This document shows, piece by piece, positions 53,185-61,428 of a stretch of 64,000 bases of DNA. Location: contig JAEELI010000012.1 of assembly GCA_016288795.1 (NCBI GenBank), positions 35,961 to 99,960 of the forward strand, written 5' to 3'. Within the stretch, counting starts at the first letter, position 1. Each line of letters begins with the position of its first letter. This DNA comes from Caryophanales bacterium. GTDB taxonomy: Bacteria > Bacillota_I > Bacilli_A > RF39 > UBA660. The position numbers were made by a program, and so were the translations under genes. Under the pieces are notes generated by a model that saw only the letters and a program-made list of their open reading frames with translations, did no database searches and had not been told where the DNA came from.

Positions 53185-54438
53185 ATGAAGAAAATAGTAA
53201 TTGATGGAGGATATCCATTAAGTGGAACAATATCTATAGGAGGAGCAAAGAATAGTGCAGTAGCGCTTATTCCTGCATCACTTCTTGCTAATGATGTTTG
53301 TTCTATCAGAAACGTTCCTAATATAACAGATCGTGATGCATTATTTGATATAGTAAAGTTGTTAAATTGCGAAATAAAACAAAAAGATAATACTATAACT
53401 ATAGATCCTAGTGAATTAAAGAATACTCTTATTTCTCAAGACTTGAGTGTTAAACTAAGAGCTTCTTATTATTTCATGGGAGTTTTACTTGGAAAGTATA
53501 AACATGTTGAAATATTTTTTCCAGGAGGCTGCAATATAGGTTCTCGTCCAATTGACTTACATTTAAAAGGGTTTAAAAAGATGGGGGCTAAAGTTACTAA
53601 AAGAGGCCATAAATATATCCTTGATGCAGAGAACTTACATGGATCAGATATAAAATTAGATTTTGCTAGTGTTGGTGCTACCATAAATATTATGTTTGCA
53701 GCAGTTCTAGCAGATGGAGAAACAATTATTAATAATGCTGCTAAAGAAGTAGAAATAATTAATATAGCAGACTATCTAAATAAGATGGGCGCTAAGATTA
53801 CTGGTGCTGGAACTGGCACTATTAAAATAGACGGTGTCAAAGAGTTACATGGATCAGAAATAAATGTAATACCAGATAGAATAGAAGCAGGAACTTATAT
53901 TATTATGGGAGCTTTATTAGGTAATAATCTAAAAGTAGCAGGTATTATACCTTCTCATAACGAAGCTTTATTTAATAAATTAAAAGAAATGGGAGTAGAT
54001 TATAAAATTGGTGAAGATTACGTTATTATTAATAAATGCGACAATTTAAAACCAGTTAATGTAACTACTGAAGTTTACCCTGGGTTTCCAACCGACTTGG
54101 GCCAACCATTTAGTGTATTATTAACTCAAGCTAAAGGTCAAAGTATAATGGAAGAAACTATATGGGAAAATAGAGTTGGCCACTACCCATGCTTAGAAAA
54201 GATGGGGGCCAACATAGAAGTTGATCATTTAGTTGCAACAATTAAAGGTCCATCTAAATTAAAAGGCACTGAAATAAATGCTACAGATCTTAGAGGTGGA
54301 GCAGCTTTAATAGCAGCAGGGTTATTAGCTTCAGGAAGAACATATATTCAAGATATAGATTATATATTAAGAGGGTATGAAAACATTATTCATAAGCTTA
54401 CTTCAGTAGGTGCTAAAATAAGAATTGAAGAAATATAA
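53185..54438 (+). CDS. murA: UDP-N-acetylglucosamine 1-carboxyvinyltransferase
   Basis: MurA catalyses the first committed step of peptidoglycan synthesis. The 417-residue protein begins DGGYPLSGTISIGGAKNSAV and carries the catalytic Cys in FPGGCNIGSRPIDLH (about 114), and the late FPTDLGQPF and RGGAALIAAGLLA. It is one of the two MurA paralogues usual in Firmicutes. In B. subtilis murAA precedes spoIID; here it lies some distance upstream. Confidence 0.96.
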   Translation: MKKIVIDGGYPLSGTISIGGAKNSAVALIPASLLANDVCSIRNVPNITDRDALFDIVKLLNCEIKQKDNTITIDPSELKNTLISQDLSVKLRASYYFMGVLLGKYKHVEIFFPGGCNIGSRPIDLHLKGFKKMGAKVTKRGHKYILDAENLHGSDIKLDFASVGATINIMFAAVLADGETIINNAAKEVEIINIADYLNKMGAKITGAGTGTIKIDGVKELHGSEINVIPDRIEAGTYIIMGALLGNNLKVAGIIPSHNEALFNKLKEMGVDYKIGEDYVIINKCDNLKPVNVTTEVYPGFPTDLGQPFSVLLTQAKGQSIMEETIWENRVGHYPCLEKMGANIEVDHLVATIKGPSKLKGTEINATDLRGGAALIAAGLLASGRTYIQDIDYILRGYENIIHKLTSVGAKIRIEEI

Positions 54439-54462
54439 TGTAGAGATAATCTACATTTTTAT
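54439..54462 (+). terminator. Terminator of murA
   Basis: TGTAGA and TCTACA pair around GATAA, followed by TTTTTATTTT. Confidence 0.75.
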
Positions 54463-54475
54463 TTTGGGTGATAAT

Positions 54476-55093
54476 GTGTCAAGAAGAAATAAAATAATCT
54501 TAATAGTTTTGTTAAGTAGTATCTTTACTTATATTATATACTTTAGTAACAGAGATAATAGAATTAACATATTAGCCTTAGGCGATGGAATCGCCAGTGG
54601 GGAAACAAATACTGGGACTGATGGGCTAAGTTATAACTATTATTTAAAAGAAATCTTAAATAATAACGTTTGTTACTATAATGATTATTATAGTTTTAAA
54701 AACAATAAATTAGACAAATTTTTAAAGTTGTTAATTAATAATGATAACAATTTAGAACAATTAATTTATAAGGCGAATATAATAACCATAGCATTTGGAG
54801 AAGAAGAGTTATCTGAGTTTATTTCATTAGATAAAGTTCATACATTATTAAATAATTATAGTGAGTTATTATATAGAATAAGAGGAATAACTGATGCAAA
54901 GATATTTATTATCAGTCTATATAAAAATAAATATATTAATAATAGTTATGTAATAATTATGAATAGTGAATTAAATAATATGTGTAATAAATATCTTTGC
55001 CAAGTTATACCCATTAACTATTCAACTAGCGAAGAGTATATTGATTATAATGTTCATAAGGCTATAGCTAAAGATATTATTAATTTTTTATAA
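54476..55093 (+). CDS. SGNH-like secreted protein with degenerate active site
   Basis: A 205-residue protein with one N-terminal membrane/signal helix (about 8-25). A fold start typical of SGNH hydrolases follows: INILALGDGIASGET. Where active enzymes have GDS, this has GDG. The block III GxND equivalent reads GEEE, and the C-terminal DxxH equivalent is DYNVH. It therefore looks like a catalytically dead SGNH protein. GTG 54476 follows GGGTGAT and is chosen. The nearest recognised partner is murA upstream. Confidence 0.6.
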   Translation: MSRRNKIILIVLLSSIFTYIIYFSNRDNRINILALGDGIASGETNTGTDGLSYNYYLKEILNNNVCYYNDYYSFKNNKLDKFLKLLINNDNNLEQLIYKANIITIAFGEEELSEFISLDKVHTLLNNYSELLYRIRGITDAKIFIISLYKNKYINNSYVIIMNSELNNMCNKYLCQVIPINYSTSEEYIDYNVHKAIAKDIINFL

Positions 55094-55126
55094 CCATTAT
55101 CAAGATAACTCAGAGGATATTTAGAC

Positions 55127-55154
55127 TTGCAGTATTAAAAAAATATGATATAAT
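55127..55154 (+). promoter_or_regulatory. Promoter of rpmE
   Basis: TTGCAG (55127-55132), 16 nt, TATAAT (55149-55154). Confidence 0.75.
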
Positions 55155-55159
55155 ACATA

Positions 55160-55206
55160 AGACGAAAGGGACTATGCTAAAGGATTAGCATGGCAAAGGT
55201 GAGAAA
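55160..55206 (+). promoter_or_regulatory. rpmE leader with hairpin
   Basis: ATGCTAA and TTAGCAT pair around AGGA (55174-55191), just upstream of the Shine-Dalgarno AAAGGTGA. L31 autoregulatory leaders are known in Firmicutes; this may be one. Confidence 0.4.
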
Positions 55207-55416
55207 ATGAAAGCTAATATTCATCCAGAAATGAAAGACGCTAAAGTTACTTGTGCTTGTGGAGCTACATTTAATACTAAATCCACAAAAGATGAAATCC
55301 ATGTTGAAGTTTGTAGTGAATGTCATCCATTTTATACTGGTGCCCAAGGTAAAGCAAAGAAAACTGGTAACATTGAGAAATTTAATAAAAAATATGGTTT
55401 CAATAAAGAACAATAA
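55207..55416 (+). CDS. rpmE: 50S ribosomal protein L31, zinc form
   Basis: L31 bridges the ribosomal subunits. The 69-residue product starts [14 protein letters not shown] and has the four zinc Cys: TCACG, then [11 protein letters not shown]. This is the type A (C+) form. No L31B is visible. A terminator overlaps the 3' end. Confidence 0.96.
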   Translation: MKANIHPEMKDAKVTCACGATFNTKSTKDEIHVEVCSECHPFYTGAQGKAKKTGNIEKFNKKYGFNKEQ

Positions 55417-55433
55417 TAATTGTTCTTTTTTTC
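55405..55433 (+). terminator. Terminator of rpmE
   Basis: GAACAAT and ATTGTTC pair across the stop, followed by a long T-run. Confidence 0.85.
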
Positions 55434-55475
55434 TTATCAAAATTTGGTATAATATTAATGTAGGAAGGTGTTGAA

Positions 55476-56291
55476 ATGAATAGTTTGGATGAAAAGAAAA
55501 GAAAAGCATTAAAATGCACTAGTAAAATTTTATATATTATTTCAATAATTATAAAAGTATGTGCAATAGTTGGAGCTATTTGCATATTCTTATGTTTGAT
55601 TGTATTACCATCAATAATGAAGAATATTGAATTTAAAAATAATGAATTATATGTTTATGATTCTAAGGTTGAGATAGTAAGATCTTCAGATAACATAGAT
55701 ATTCAATTTCGTGGAGAAGAATATAGAATAGATAGAGAATCCGATGTTAAAGATTTTAACTTTGTTCTAGATCTATTAGAAAAGCAAAATTTATCTAAGA
55801 TAAAAATTGATTTAAATATCTTATTGCTAGGTGCCTTAGCTGAGTTAGTATTTGTTGCATTAACTTTTGAATATTTAAAGAGATTATTTGATAATGTTAA
55901 TAAAAAAGATACACCATTTATTATGGAAAACGTTGATATATTAAGAATGGATGTTATCTTTATGACTGTGTCATTAATCATCCCAATCGTTGTAAATATT
56001 CTAATTGCTATAATATCTAAAACTCAATCATACAGTATTGCATTTAGTTCAATTAATATAACAACAATATTAAGTGTTCTTGCTTTATCATATATATTTG
56101 AATATGGTGTTATCCTTCAATCAAAATCTAATAAGAAAATATATGTAGAAGTTCCTGATGAAGTTGTTGTTGAGGAAAAGAAGAAAGAAGCAAAAGTAGT
56201 TAAGAAAACTACTAAGAAAAAAGAAACTAAACCTGCAACTAAAAAGAAAGAAACAAAAAAAGAAGTAAAGAAAACAAGTAAAGAGAAATAG
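55476..56291 (+). CDS. DUF2975-type membrane protein with Lys-rich tail
   Basis: The 271-residue protein has four membrane helices (about 17-47, 110-135, 157-182 and 190-208) with the DUF2975 signature FEYGVILQ near 210. It also carries a long beta-strand loop between helices 1 and 2. The last 50 residues are a repetitive Lys/Glu/Thr/Val tail with no obvious fold. Function is unknown. It has its own terminator and lies between rpmE and map. Confidence 0.7.
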   Translation: MNSLDEKKRKALKCTSKILYIISIIIKVCAIVGAICIFLCLIVLPSIMKNIEFKNNELYVYDSKVEIVRSSDNIDIQFRGEEYRIDRESDVKDFNFVLDLLEKQNLSKIKIDLNILLLGALAELVFVALTFEYLKRLFDNVNKKDTPFIMENVDILRMDVIFMTVSLIIPIVVNILIAIISKTQSYSIAFSSINITTILSVLALSYIFEYGVILQSKSNKKIYVEVPDEVVVEEKKKEAKVVKKTTKKKETKPATKKKETKKEVKKTSKEK

Positions 56292-56316
56292 TTATCCCTT
56301 TGGATAACTATTTTTT
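56288..56316 (+). terminator. Terminator of the DUF2975 gene
   Basis: ATAGTTATCC and GGATAACTAT pair around a CTTT loop, followed by TTTTT. Confidence 0.85.
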
Positions 56317-56343
56317 GTGGTATAATTATTAACGAGGAAGAAT

Positions 56344-57102
56344 ATGATAACAATAAAAAACGAAAGAGAAATAGAATTGATGAAAAAGGCAGGAATGATG
56401 GTTTCTAAAACCCATCAATATCTAAAGCCTTTTATTAAAGAAGGAATTACAACTAAAGAGTTAGATAGACTAGCTCAAGAGTTTATTGAAAAGAATGGAT
56501 GTGTTGCATCTTGCATCGGATATGAAGGATATCCTTCGGCTTTATGCGTGAGTGTTAATGATACTGTAGTCCATGGGATACCAGATAATTATAAATTAAA
56601 AAATGGAGATATTGTTACAATAGATTTAGTTGTTGGGTATAAAGGATATCAAGGAGATGCTGCTTGGACTTACGGAGTTGGAAATATCAGTGAAGAAGAT
56701 CAATACTTAATGAAACATACTGAGGCGGCTTTATATGAAGGTATTAAGGAAGTTAAACCAGGAAATAGAGTGGGGGATATTTCTTATGCCGTTCAAGAAT
56801 ATGCTAATAAGCATAATTTAGGAATAGTTAGAGAATTATGTGGCCATGGAATTGGTTTAGATATGCACGAAGATCCTGATGTGCCTAACTTTGGCATAAA
56901 AAATACTGGCCCAAGATTAAAAGAGGGAATGGTTATATGCATTGAGCCAATGTTAACTTATGGAAAAGAAGATGTTTATCTTGAGGATGATAATTGGACA
57001 GTTAGAACTGTTGACGGCTCTAAGGCAGCCCATTATGAACACACAATATTAATAACAAAAGATGGTTATGAAATACTTACACCTAGATTAGATGGTGAGT
57101 AA
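56344..57102 (+). CDS. map: Type I methionine aminopeptidase
   Basis: Map removes N-terminal Met from nascent proteins. The 252-residue protein shows the metal ligands Asp in TIDLVVGYKGYQGDAAWTY (two Asp), His in LCGHGIG, Glu in ICIEPML and Glu in HYEHTI. Length is typical of the type Ia form. GAGGAAG precedes the ATG. It is followed by rpiB with a 27-nt gap. Confidence 0.97.
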   Translation: MITIKNEREIELMKKAGMMVSKTHQYLKPFIKEGITTKELDRLAQEFIEKNGCVASCIGYEGYPSALCVSVNDTVVHGIPDNYKLKNGDIVTIDLVVGYKGYQGDAAWTYGVGNISEEDQYLMKHTEAALYEGIKEVKPGNRVGDISYAVQEYANKHNLGIVRELCGHGIGLDMHEDPDVPNFGIKNTGPRLKEGMVICIEPMLTYGKEDVYLEDDNWTVRTVDGSKAAHYEHTILITKDGYEILTPRLDGE

Positions 57103-57129
57103 TATAATGAATAAGGAGAGTGTATAAAT

Positions 57130-57585
57130 ATGAAAGTTTATATTGCTGCAGACCATTTAGGTCTTGCAAATAAAGAAGAAATTATAAAACATTTAAAGAA
57201 TAATGGAATTGAGGCTTTGGAAATAGGTCTCCCTAACTATGAATTAGATGATTATCCAGATTTTGCTTTTAGATTAGGAAAGTTAGTGGCTAGTAATGAA
57301 AATTCATTAGGTATATTATTGTGCGGAAATGGCTTAGGAATGTCTATTGCTGCCAATAAAGTAAAAGGTATTCGCTGTGCAAGAGTTGTAGATACAGATG
57401 ATGCATTTAAAGCTAAAAATCATAATAATGCTAATGTTATAGCAATTGGAGCTAATGTTGATATAGAAACGGCTAAAGAAATTGTAGATACTTTTATATC
57501 TACAAAAACTCCTTCTTTAGACAGATATTTAAAAAGAATAGATAAAATCATAAGTTACGAAAATGGTGAATATAATGAACTATAA
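57130..57585 (+). CDS. rpiB: Ribose-5-phosphate isomerase B
   Basis: RpiB/LacAB interconverts ribose-5-phosphate and ribulose-5-phosphate. The 151-residue product starts MKVYIAADHLGLANKEEI and has the active-site CGNGLGMSIAANKVKGIRCA. The family more often has CGTGIGM here, so the Thr of the loop is Asn. B. subtilis has rpiB (ywlF) in the same spoIIR-mntP neighbourhood. It overlaps the DUF1146 gene. Confidence 0.92.
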   Translation: MKVYIAADHLGLANKEEIIKHLKNNGIEALEIGLPNYELDDYPDFAFRLGKLVASNENSLGILLCGNGLGMSIAANKVKGIRCARVVDTDDAFKAKNHNNANVIAIGANVDIETAKEIVDTFISTKTPSLDRYLKRIDKIISYENGEYNEL

Positions 57586-57763
57586 GATATGTTTATACGC
57601 TATATTCTTATTATTAAGTGTATTTATCTTATCTGGAGTTAATATTAATGCCATGATGAAAAAAGGAAAGACCATCGAAGCAAAATTGCTCGTAATGGTC
57701 CTAGCCTGTTCTATGTCATATCTATTAACAAATTTTGTCTTATCATTTTTAAGTTTAAGTTAA
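57575..57763 (+). CDS. DUF1146 small membrane protein (YwzB-like)
   Basis: From ATG 57575 the product is 62 residues with two membrane helices (about 3-22 and 38-60) and a short basic loop (MMKKGKTIEAK). Size and topology match the DUF1146 family, whose B. subtilis member ywzB lies near murAA-spoIID. GGTGA precedes the ATG; an ATG at 57563 lacks a site. It is 9 nt upstream of spoIID. Confidence 0.75.
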   Translation: MNYKICLYAIFLLLSVFILSGVNINAMMKKGKTIEAKLLVMVLACSMSYLLTNFVLSFLSLS

Positions 57764-57772
57764 AGGAGGATT

Positions 57773-58660
57773 ATGCTAAATAGAGGACTTTTATTTATAG
57801 TTGTTCTATTAAGTGTTGTTCTAATAAGTATTAAAGGTAGTTTTAATACTTTTTTTAATTCAACTCCAAATATTAGAATAAATGAAGATAATATAATAAA
57901 ATCTATTAATTTGGAAGAATATGTTATTGGGGTCGTTGCCGCAGAAATGCCAGCATCTTTTAATATTGAAGCTTTAAAGGCTCAAGCAGTTGCAGCAAGG
58001 ACTTATGCCACATATAAAATGCAACATTCAAAGAAAAATTACGATGTGGTAACAGATGTTTCTAATCAAAGTTATATAAGTGTTGAGGACATGAAAAAGA
58101 AATGGAATAACGATTTTTCTAAGTATTATTCTAAAATAGAAACTGCAGTTAATGCTACTAAAGGTGAAGTTATAACATATGATGGATCTGTAATCGAAGC
58201 TTTCTATTTTGCGTTAAGTAATGGCTGGACTGAAGATTCAAATTTAGTCTTTAGTGAAGATAAAGACTATTTAAAAAGTGTTTCTTCTACTTATGATATA
58301 AATGTGAAGAATTTTGAAGCAACGAAAGTATTTAGTCAAAATGATATTTGTAATGCTTTAAATATACCAGAGGAAAACTTAACGTTTTCCGATGTTGAAC
58401 GTAGTTCAACTAATAGAGTTAATTATATAACTATTAATAATAAAAAATATAAAGGAACAGATATTAGAAAAAAATTAAAATTAAGATCTACTGATTTTAA
58501 TATTACTAAGGAGGGAAATAGCATAATAATAACAACTAAAGGCTATGGCCATGGGGTTGGTATGAGCCAATATGGAGCAAATGGCATGGCCATAGCTGGG
58601 GCTACCTACGAAGAAATATTAAAGCATTATTACAAAAACACAAAAATTCACTCTATTTAA
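57773..58660 (+). CDS. spoIID: Stage II sporulation lytic transglycosylase SpoIID
   Basis: SpoIID, with SpoIIM and SpoIIP, degrades septal peptidoglycan to drive engulfment. The 295-residue protein has an N-terminal membrane anchor (about 5-22). The SpoIID signature is EEYVIGVVAAEMPASF with the catalytic Glu, then LKAQAVAARTYA, and the C-terminal GYGHGVGMSQYGANGMA. In B. subtilis it follows murAA; here it follows DUF1146. Confidence 0.97.
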   Translation: MLNRGLLFIVVLLSVVLISIKGSFNTFFNSTPNIRINEDNIIKSINLEEYVIGVVAAEMPASFNIEALKAQAVAARTYATYKMQHSKKNYDVVTDVSNQSYISVEDMKKKWNNDFSKYYSKIETAVNATKGEVITYDGSVIEAFYFALSNGWTEDSNLVFSEDKDYLKSVSSTYDINVKNFEATKVFSQNDICNALNIPEENLTFSDVERSSTNRVNYITINNKKYKGTDIRKKLKLRSTDFNITKEGNSIIITTKGYGHGVGMSQYGANGMAIAGATYEEILKHYYKNTKIHSI

Positions 58661-58709
58661 GTATAAACTACTAATTTTAGTTAATACTTTAAGTAGGATG
58701 GTGAATAGT

Positions 58710-59339
58710 TTGAAAAGAAGACTTAAAAGATTTGTATTACCAACATTATATTTTTTAATAACTATAAGCATATTTGCCGGGGTTATTATTTTAGGAAGCG
58801 ATTCTCAATACATTAATAAAGACTATAATTATAGTTTAGATACTTTAGAAGATGTTACTTTGCCTACAATAAGTGAAGATAGTGAAGTTTCTAGTGAGAT
58901 TTTATCTCCAGTTGAGGAGGGCTCAGCTCAAATAGGAGTAAATTTTTATAATAGAGATGATGAGTCTTCCAAACAAGAATTAAGTTTAATATATTATCAA
59001 AATACCTATATGCCAAATACCGGAATCTTATATGTTAGCAATGATAAATTTAATGTCTTAAGCGTTAGTTCTGGAGTAATCGAGGCAATTAATAACGATG
59101 AGTTCTTTGGCTCTTGTGTTGTAGTTAAACATAATGATAATTTGAAAACTTATTACTATGGCTTAGATGAACTTGAAGTATCTGTTGGTGATGAAATAAC
59201 TAGCTCAGCAGTTTTAGGAGTAAGTAAGAATAATGATATAATGAATGATAAAAAATCTTTCCTATTTGAAGTTTATTATAATAATGAATTAATTAATCCA
59301 GAGAGTTTTATTGGCACTAATATTAAAGATTATAAATAA
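58710..59339 (+). CDS. spoIIQ: SpoIIQ-like forespore protein with degenerate LytM domain
   Basis: SpoIIQ forms the forespore half of the engulfment channel with SpoIIIAH. The ~209-residue protein has a basic head and one membrane helix (about 13-30), then a beta domain resembling LytM. The metal ligands are lost: the HxH region reads TYYYG. TTG 58710 follows GGTGA, whereas ATG 58698 lacks a proper site. It directly follows spoIID as in B. subtilis. A true LytM peptidase is less likely. Confidence 0.8.
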   Translation: MKRRLKRFVLPTLYFLITISIFAGVIILGSDSQYINKDYNYSLDTLEDVTLPTISEDSEVSSEILSPVEEGSAQIGVNFYNRDDESSKQELSLIYYQNTYMPNTGILYVSNDKFNVLSVSSGVIEAINNDEFFGSCVVVKHNDNLKTYYYGLDELEVSVGDEITSSAVLGVSKNNDIMNDKKSFLFEVYYNNELINPESFIGTNIKDYK

Positions 59340-59361
59340 TCCCCTGGGATTATTTTTTTAA
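59335..59361 (+). terminator. Terminator of spoIIQ
   Basis: AATAATCCC and GGGATTATT pair with a short loop, then a T-run. Confidence 0.85.
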
Positions 59362-59368
59362 AAAACAT

Positions 59369-59962
59369 ATGAATATATTATATTTAGATGATTATATTAA
59401 TTTATATTATTATAAGAACAAAGAAATAATCTCTAGGGTTCCTTATAAAGGAACATTACAATATGGATTAATTATTAATAAAAAGAAATTTATTAAAAGT
59501 TTTAGTAAATTATTATTAGAAAAAAATATTAAAAGTAGTTTAATAAAAGAAACTATAATGGTTATCATTAATAGAATTTGGACTACTAGAGATAAAGAAT
59601 TAATAAAAGACATATTATTGCTATTTAATTATAAAAAGGTAGTATTTGTTAATGAAATATCATATTTAAATATTAATAAAAAAGAAGTATATATTAATTA
59701 TAACCTTGGATACTTTTATTTAAGTTATATAGATGATTATGGTGAAGTTATAACTAGTGTATATGATAATAGCTTAGTTAATAAAAGTATCATTACCTGT
59801 TTACTTAAGAAAATAAATAAAGAGGTAATGTGTTATGGCAATAACACTAAGGAATTATTAGAAATAATTAATAATATCAATAAGGAATACTATGTTTATA
59901 AAGATAGTTCTAATTTTATTTTAAAAACAATCATTTATAGTAAAGAAAATTTTTGGTTTTAA
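59369..59962 (+). CDS. Truncated, degenerate actin/MreB-like protein
   Basis: The 197-residue protein aligns in order with MreB/Mbl landmarks. [23 protein letters not shown] parallels the phosphate-1 [30 protein letters not shown] parallels [33 protein letters not shown] parallels [46 protein letters not shown] parallels the phosphate-2 region. Nucleotide-binding residues (DLGT, DIGGGT) are lost and the middle subdomain is missing; full MreB is ~335 residues. It lies after spoIIQ, where B. subtilis has spoIIID-mbl. It has no Shine-Dalgarno and follows a terminator, so it may be poorly expressed. Confidence 0.55.
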   Translation: [197 protein letters not shown]

Positions 59963-60091
59963 AATAAGTTATAATTTGATATTATTAGAATGTCTTTCTA
60001 AAAATGCATGTCGATTTTTGTCGCACGAATTTTCTTGCAGTGGATGTATTTAAGTGGAATAATTAAATCACAAAGAAAAGAGGTGGGATGT

Positions 60092-60304
60092 ATGCATGGC
60101 AAAGTAAAATGGTTCAATAATGATAAGGGGTATGGATTTATTGAATATGAGAATTTGGAAGATATTTTTGTTCATTATTCGGCTATTGTCAAGGAAGGTT
60201 ATAAGACATTGAATGAAGGAGCACTTGTAAATTTCAAGTTGGTTGAAACTCCTAAAGGTTTACAAGCAATTGATGTAGTAGAAGAGCAAAAAACTATTGT
60301 TTAA
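60092..60304 (+). CDS. csp: Cold-shock domain protein
   Basis: CspA-type RNA chaperone. The 70-residue product begins [20 protein letters not shown] (RNP1 KGYGFIEY) and has RNP2-like [16 protein letters not shown] lies 5 nt upstream of the ATG. An upstream in-frame ATG at 60008 lacks a site. About 130 nt of leader precede it, as is usual for cold-shock genes. Confidence 0.95.
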   Translation: MHGKVKWFNNDKGYGFIEYENLEDIFVHYSAIVKEGYKTLNEGALVNFKLVETPKGLQAIDVVEEQKTIV

Positions 60305-60316
60305 TAGTTTTTTTTG
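60290..60316 (+). terminator. Terminator of csp
   Basis: AAACTATT and AATAGTTT pair across the stop codon, followed by T. Confidence 0.8.
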
Positions 60317-60375
60317 TGGAAGTATTTTATACTTCCTCAGGATGTGGTATAATGAACTTAGGAGAGTGATTGATA

Positions 60376-60897
60376 ATGAAATACAATATAAGAGGGGATA
60401 AATTAGTAGTAACTAAGTCAATTAAAAACTATGTTGAGGAAAAATTAGATAGATTAAATAAGTATTATGAAAATAAGAATATTGAATGCAAAGTAGTTGT
60501 TAAAACTAAGAATGAAGATCAAATAATAGAAGTAACAGTGCCTTTTAACAAATTTATATTAAGAGCAGAAGAAAGAGATAAAGATTTGTATGCTGCAATA
60601 GATTTAGTAGTAGATAAATTAGAGGCACAAATCAGAAAGAATAAAACTAAAATTAAAAGTAAATTAGAAAAAAATGTTGAGGAAGTTCTTTTAGATTTTG
60701 AAGATGAAGAAGAAGAGGAATTATCAATAATTAAGAGAAAAGATATTGATACTAAACCTATGGATGAAGAAGAAGCTATATTACAAATGAGATTATTAAA
60801 TCATGATTTCTTCGTATTTAAAAACATTGATGAAGAGTGTGTATCAGTTCTATATAAAAGAAAAGATGGAAAATACGGAATAATAAACGTTAAATAA
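60376..60897 (+). CDS. hpf: Ribosome hibernation promoting factor (long form)
   Basis: HPF dimerises 70S ribosomes in stationary phase. The ~173-residue protein has the N-terminal S30AE domain (MKYNIRGDKLVVTKSIKNYVEEKL, then AAIDLVVDKLEAQIRKNK). The C-terminal extension PMDEEEAILQMRLLNHDFFVF identifies the long form. ATG 60376 follows GGAGAG. In B. subtilis (yvyD) it precedes secA, as here apart from one membrane gene. Confidence 0.96.
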   Translation: MKYNIRGDKLVVTKSIKNYVEEKLDRLNKYYENKNIECKVVVKTKNEDQIIEVTVPFNKFILRAEERDKDLYAAIDLVVDKLEAQIRKNKTKIKSKLEKNVEEVLLDFEDEEEEELSIIKRKDIDTKPMDEEEAILQMRLLNHDFFVFKNIDEECVSVLYKRKDGKYGIINVK

Positions 60898-60920
60898 AAA
60901 GAATAGAAAGAGGAAAGCTA

Positions 60921-61358
60921 ATGGCTAGTAGTGATGGCAATAAAGATGTTTCATTAAAAGTAAAAATACTTAGTAGTGTTTTTGTGACATTGCTTATCGT
61001 AGCTATTGGTATTTTTCTAGGAAAACTAGTATATAAAGGTGATTACCAATATGTTTGTGTTTATCAAACTAATGTAGCCGATAAAGTTGGTAATACTAAA
61101 ATATATATTAAACAACATGGGAATGATATTCATTATAAAACAGAAATAACTATCAAGGCAGATAAAGAGGAACCTTTTAGTCCACAAGATTATCAAAAGT
61201 TCTTTGATGAAGCAAATAAATTGTTTGCCCAATATAGAAACTTGGCCTTTGGGTATTCTAATTCAAGAATAGTAATTAATTATAGTGGAGAGCATCCTAA
61301 TGTTAAAATTAAACTATTTAAAAATAGTTTAGAAGAAACAGGAGCTAAATGCATGTAA
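60921..61358 (+). CDS. Single-pass membrane protein of unknown function
   Basis: The 145-residue protein has one membrane helix (about 17-37) behind a short basic head and an outside domain of ~105 residues. That domain ends in a Cys (AKCM) and has a second Cys in VCVYQT. No motif is recognised. AGAGG precedes the ATG. It lies between hpf and secA with its own terminator. Confidence 0.6.
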   Translation: MASSDGNKDVSLKVKILSSVFVTLLIVAIGIFLGKLVYKGDYQYVCVYQTNVADKVGNTKIYIKQHGNDIHYKTEITIKADKEEPFSPQDYQKFFDEANKLFAQYRNLAFGYSNSRIVINYSGEHPNVKIKLFKNSLEETGAKCM

Positions 61359-61359
61359 T

Positions 61360-61381
61360 AGAGCTATTAATAGCTCTTTTT
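61360..61381 (+). terminator. Terminator before secA
   Basis: AGAGCTATT and AATAGCTCT form an 18-nt palindrome, followed by TTTT. Confidence 0.8.
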
Positions 61382-61383
61382 AT

Positions 61384-61411
61384 TTGAGATTATGTCTATA
61401 CGTGATATAAT
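61384..61411 (+). promoter_or_regulatory. Promoter of secA
   Basis: TTGAGA (61384-61389), 16 nt, TATAAT (61406-61411). Confidence 0.65.
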
Positions 61412-61428
61412 AAATAATGAGGTGGATT

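Noticed and set aside
55253..55474. Alternative frame overlapping rpmE
   Set aside because: rpmE has the conserved Cys pattern; the other frame is a shadow.
60008..60091. N-terminal extension of the cold-shock gene
   Set aside because: It has no ribosome-binding site, and AGGTGGG lies directly before ATG 60092.
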